Part shown: positions 62,901-64,000 of the stretch, one piece after another | Layout: each line of letters begins with the position of its first letter | How positions within the stretch are numbered: the stretch's first letter is position 1 | From: Phycisphaerae bacterium | GTDB lineage: Bacteria > Planctomycetota > Phycisphaerae > Sedimentisphaerales > Anaerobacaceae | Assembly (NCBI GenBank): GCA_012744475.1 | Contig: JAAYBV010000067.1 | Coordinates: 62,001 to 126,000, forward strand | Direction: 5' to 3' | Length of the DNA stretch: 64,000 nt | Translations under genes and position numbers: made by a program | Notes under the pieces: generated by a model | Told to the model about the DNA's origin: nothing | Seen by the model: the letters and a program-made list of their open reading frames with translations, nothing else | Database searches by the model: none

Positions 62901-64000
62901 TCACCCTTCGCGGATTTCACGCTTCTGCGCGTCGTAAATCATGCGTTTGCCGGTGTCGAAGGCGCGAACAGCCATCAGGCAGGCGACCGCATGTTGATAT
63001 CCGGCATCGATCGATGCGTTCGGCGTCTGCCGCGACCGCAGGCACTGGAGCCAGTTGAGGAAGTGCTCCGGCTGTGGCACGTCCTCGACGGGATTGCGGC
63101 CCCGGATCTCGCCCATGCGTTTGCCGCCGCCTTCGGCGCTCAGGACGGGCGCAGTCCAGGTCACCATGTCCAGCACGCCCTGGTCCCCGAAGATCTTGAA
63201 GCTGTTGCCGCTGCCGTTGCCGAAGTTGGTCGAGTAGCTGACCATGAAGCCCTCGGGATAGATCCAGAGCGCCTGAACGTGGTCGGGACAGGTGAACTTG
63301 TGCTCGTCCTTCCAGACGAAGGTTCCGCCCAGGCTGACGCAGCTCGTGGGGAAGGTGGCGCCGGTGATGTAGTGGACCAGGTCGATGAAATGGCTACCGA
63401 GCCCACAGACAGGACCGTCGGAGAAATCGCGATAGCCATACCAGCCGGAGTAGAGCACCGGATCGAAAGGCCGCGAAGGCCGGTCCAGCAGGAACTCCTT
63501 CCAGTCCACGTCCTGCTCCTTCACGTCCTTGACGTAAGAATACCAGTAGGGTCGTTCGGCGTTGCGGCATTGCTCGATCCGCCCCACGGCGCCGAGAACG
63601 CCCGAGCGGTACACTTTCCGGCAGCCGGCAAAGCTCGGCAGGCTGCGCAACTGAGTGCCGACCTGGGCGATGATCTTGGCCTTCTTGACGGCGTCGTACG
63701 CATCGCACAGCCGGTCCATGCGCATCGCCAGCGGCTTTTCGCAGTAGACATCCTTGCCGGCTTCGGCAACCGCCTTGAGGTGGGTAGTATGCTGATGGTC
63801 GCAGGAGGCGATCATCACGGCGTCGACGTCGTCGAGTGCGACCAGATCGCGGTACGAAACGAATTGCCGGGCCGGCCGGCCGTACCACTCGGCAGCCTGG
63901 GCCGACGCGACCTCGCGGCGGACGCGCCAGGGATCGCAAACCGCGGTGATCTCGATATTCTGCTCCTTGGCGTAGGCGTGAACCCCCTTCATGTGCGCGT
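62901..64000 (-). CDS. Gfo/Idh/MocA-family oxidoreductase (5' end off the window)
   Basis: About 366 codons are visible and the N-terminal signal and GxGxxG motif lie beyond the edge. What remains is family-typical: the GRAHMKGVHAYAKEQN-like beginning (RAHMKGVHAYAK), AVCDPWRVRREVA, ASCDHQHTTHLKAVAEAGKD, VYCEKPLAMRMDRLCDAYD and IAQVGTQLRSLPSFAG, with GLGSHFIDLVHYITGATFPT in the substrate domain. It is followed 23 bp later by the isomerase-ceramidase fusion, so the two form an operon for exported sugar metabolism. Confidence 0.93.
   Translation of the reverse strand, partial: AHMKGVHAYAKEQNIEITAVCDPWRVRREVASAQAAEWYGRPARQFVSYRDLVALDDVDAVMIASCDHQHTTHLKAVAEAGKDVYCEKPLAMRMDRLCDAYDAVKKAKIIAQVGTQLRSLPSFAGCRKVYRSGVLGAVGRIEQCRNAERPYWYSYVKDVKEQDVDWKEFLLDRPSRPFDPVLYSGWYGYRDFSDGPVCGLGSHFIDLVHYITGATFPTSCVSLGGTFVWKDEHKFTCPDHVQALWIYPEGFMVSYSTNFGNGSGNSFKIFGDQGVLDMVTWTAPVLSAEGGGKRMGEIRGRNPVEDVPQPEHFLNWLQCLRSRQTPNASIDAGYQHAVACLMAVRAFDTGKRMIYDAQKREIREG

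Overview
The window looks like a chromosomal segment of a GC-rich planctomycete, most likely class Phycisphaerae (Sedimentisphaerales-like). The clues are tandem sialate O-acetylesterases, Tat-exported Gfo/Idh/MocA oxidoreductases, a LamG/discoidin surface protein with the planctomycete-style 'DDFESYTD' C-terminal module, a GLUG-repeat protein with a dockerin-like tail, a planctomycete-type ISKra4-like insertion sequence and an ECF sigma/anti-sigma-like pair. The assignment rests on gene style and was not tested by any search.

Layout. 1-2.6 kb: MacAB-type ABC exporter (minus strand, cut by the window edge). 3.2-4.6 kb: secreted GLUG protein whose dockerin-like tail is broken by an in-frame TGA. 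4.9-9.0 kb: a membrane/AsmA-like protein, a ferritin-like protein, a zinc-ribbon membrane protein and a STAS protein. 9.4-13.3 kb: an unrecognised 879-residue repeat protein, a small basic coiled-coil protein and a PilZ protein. 13.6-21.2 kb: a six-gene minus-strand polyphosphate cluster (HD, guanylate-kinase-like, CHAD, phosphoesterase-HD, Ppx/GppA-HD, Ppk1). 21.6-29.6 kb: PRC-barrel protein, HExxH protease, flavoprotein, M48 protease and a two-domain glycosidase. 29.7-35.1 kb: mutS with a probable leaderless promoter, a MazF-type toxin-antitoxin pair, a short MnmE-like GTPase and coaX. 35.2-36.7 kb: a 1529-bp insertion sequence with 22-bp inverted repeats and an 8-bp target duplication. 36.8-40.5 kb: sigma/anti-sigma-like pair, obg, rpmA and a thioredoxin-fold lipoprotein lacking one catalytic cysteine. 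40.7-44.4 kb: two sialate O-acetylesterases. 44.7-46.5 kb: rnpA-merR-mce overlapping operon. 46.5-49.1 kb: sensor kinase and response regulator. 49.7-52.2 kb: archaeal-type radical SAM protein, coiled-coil protein and tRNA-Arg(CCU). 52.4-57.6 kb: two Gfo/Idh/MocA proteins and the LamG protein. 57.8-60.6 kb: a decayed accessory patch with an orphan Rhs tip carrying an NlpC/P60-like domain, a possible immunity gene ending in seven 21-bp repeats, and a truncated ECF sigma factor. 60.6-64 kb: an isomerase-ceramidase fusion and a Gfo/Idh/MocA protein (cut by the window edge).

How the parts relate. The clearest functional unit is the polyphosphate cluster: synthesis (Ppk1), hydrolysis or nucleotide sensing (Ppx/GppA), a polyP-binding CHAD protein, and three proteins sharing the same HD-type module. 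It is the best candidate for an incompletely described system. The carbohydrate genes fit a polysaccharide-degrading lifestyle. The 35-37 kb and 57-60 kb stretches carry the signs of mobility and decay.
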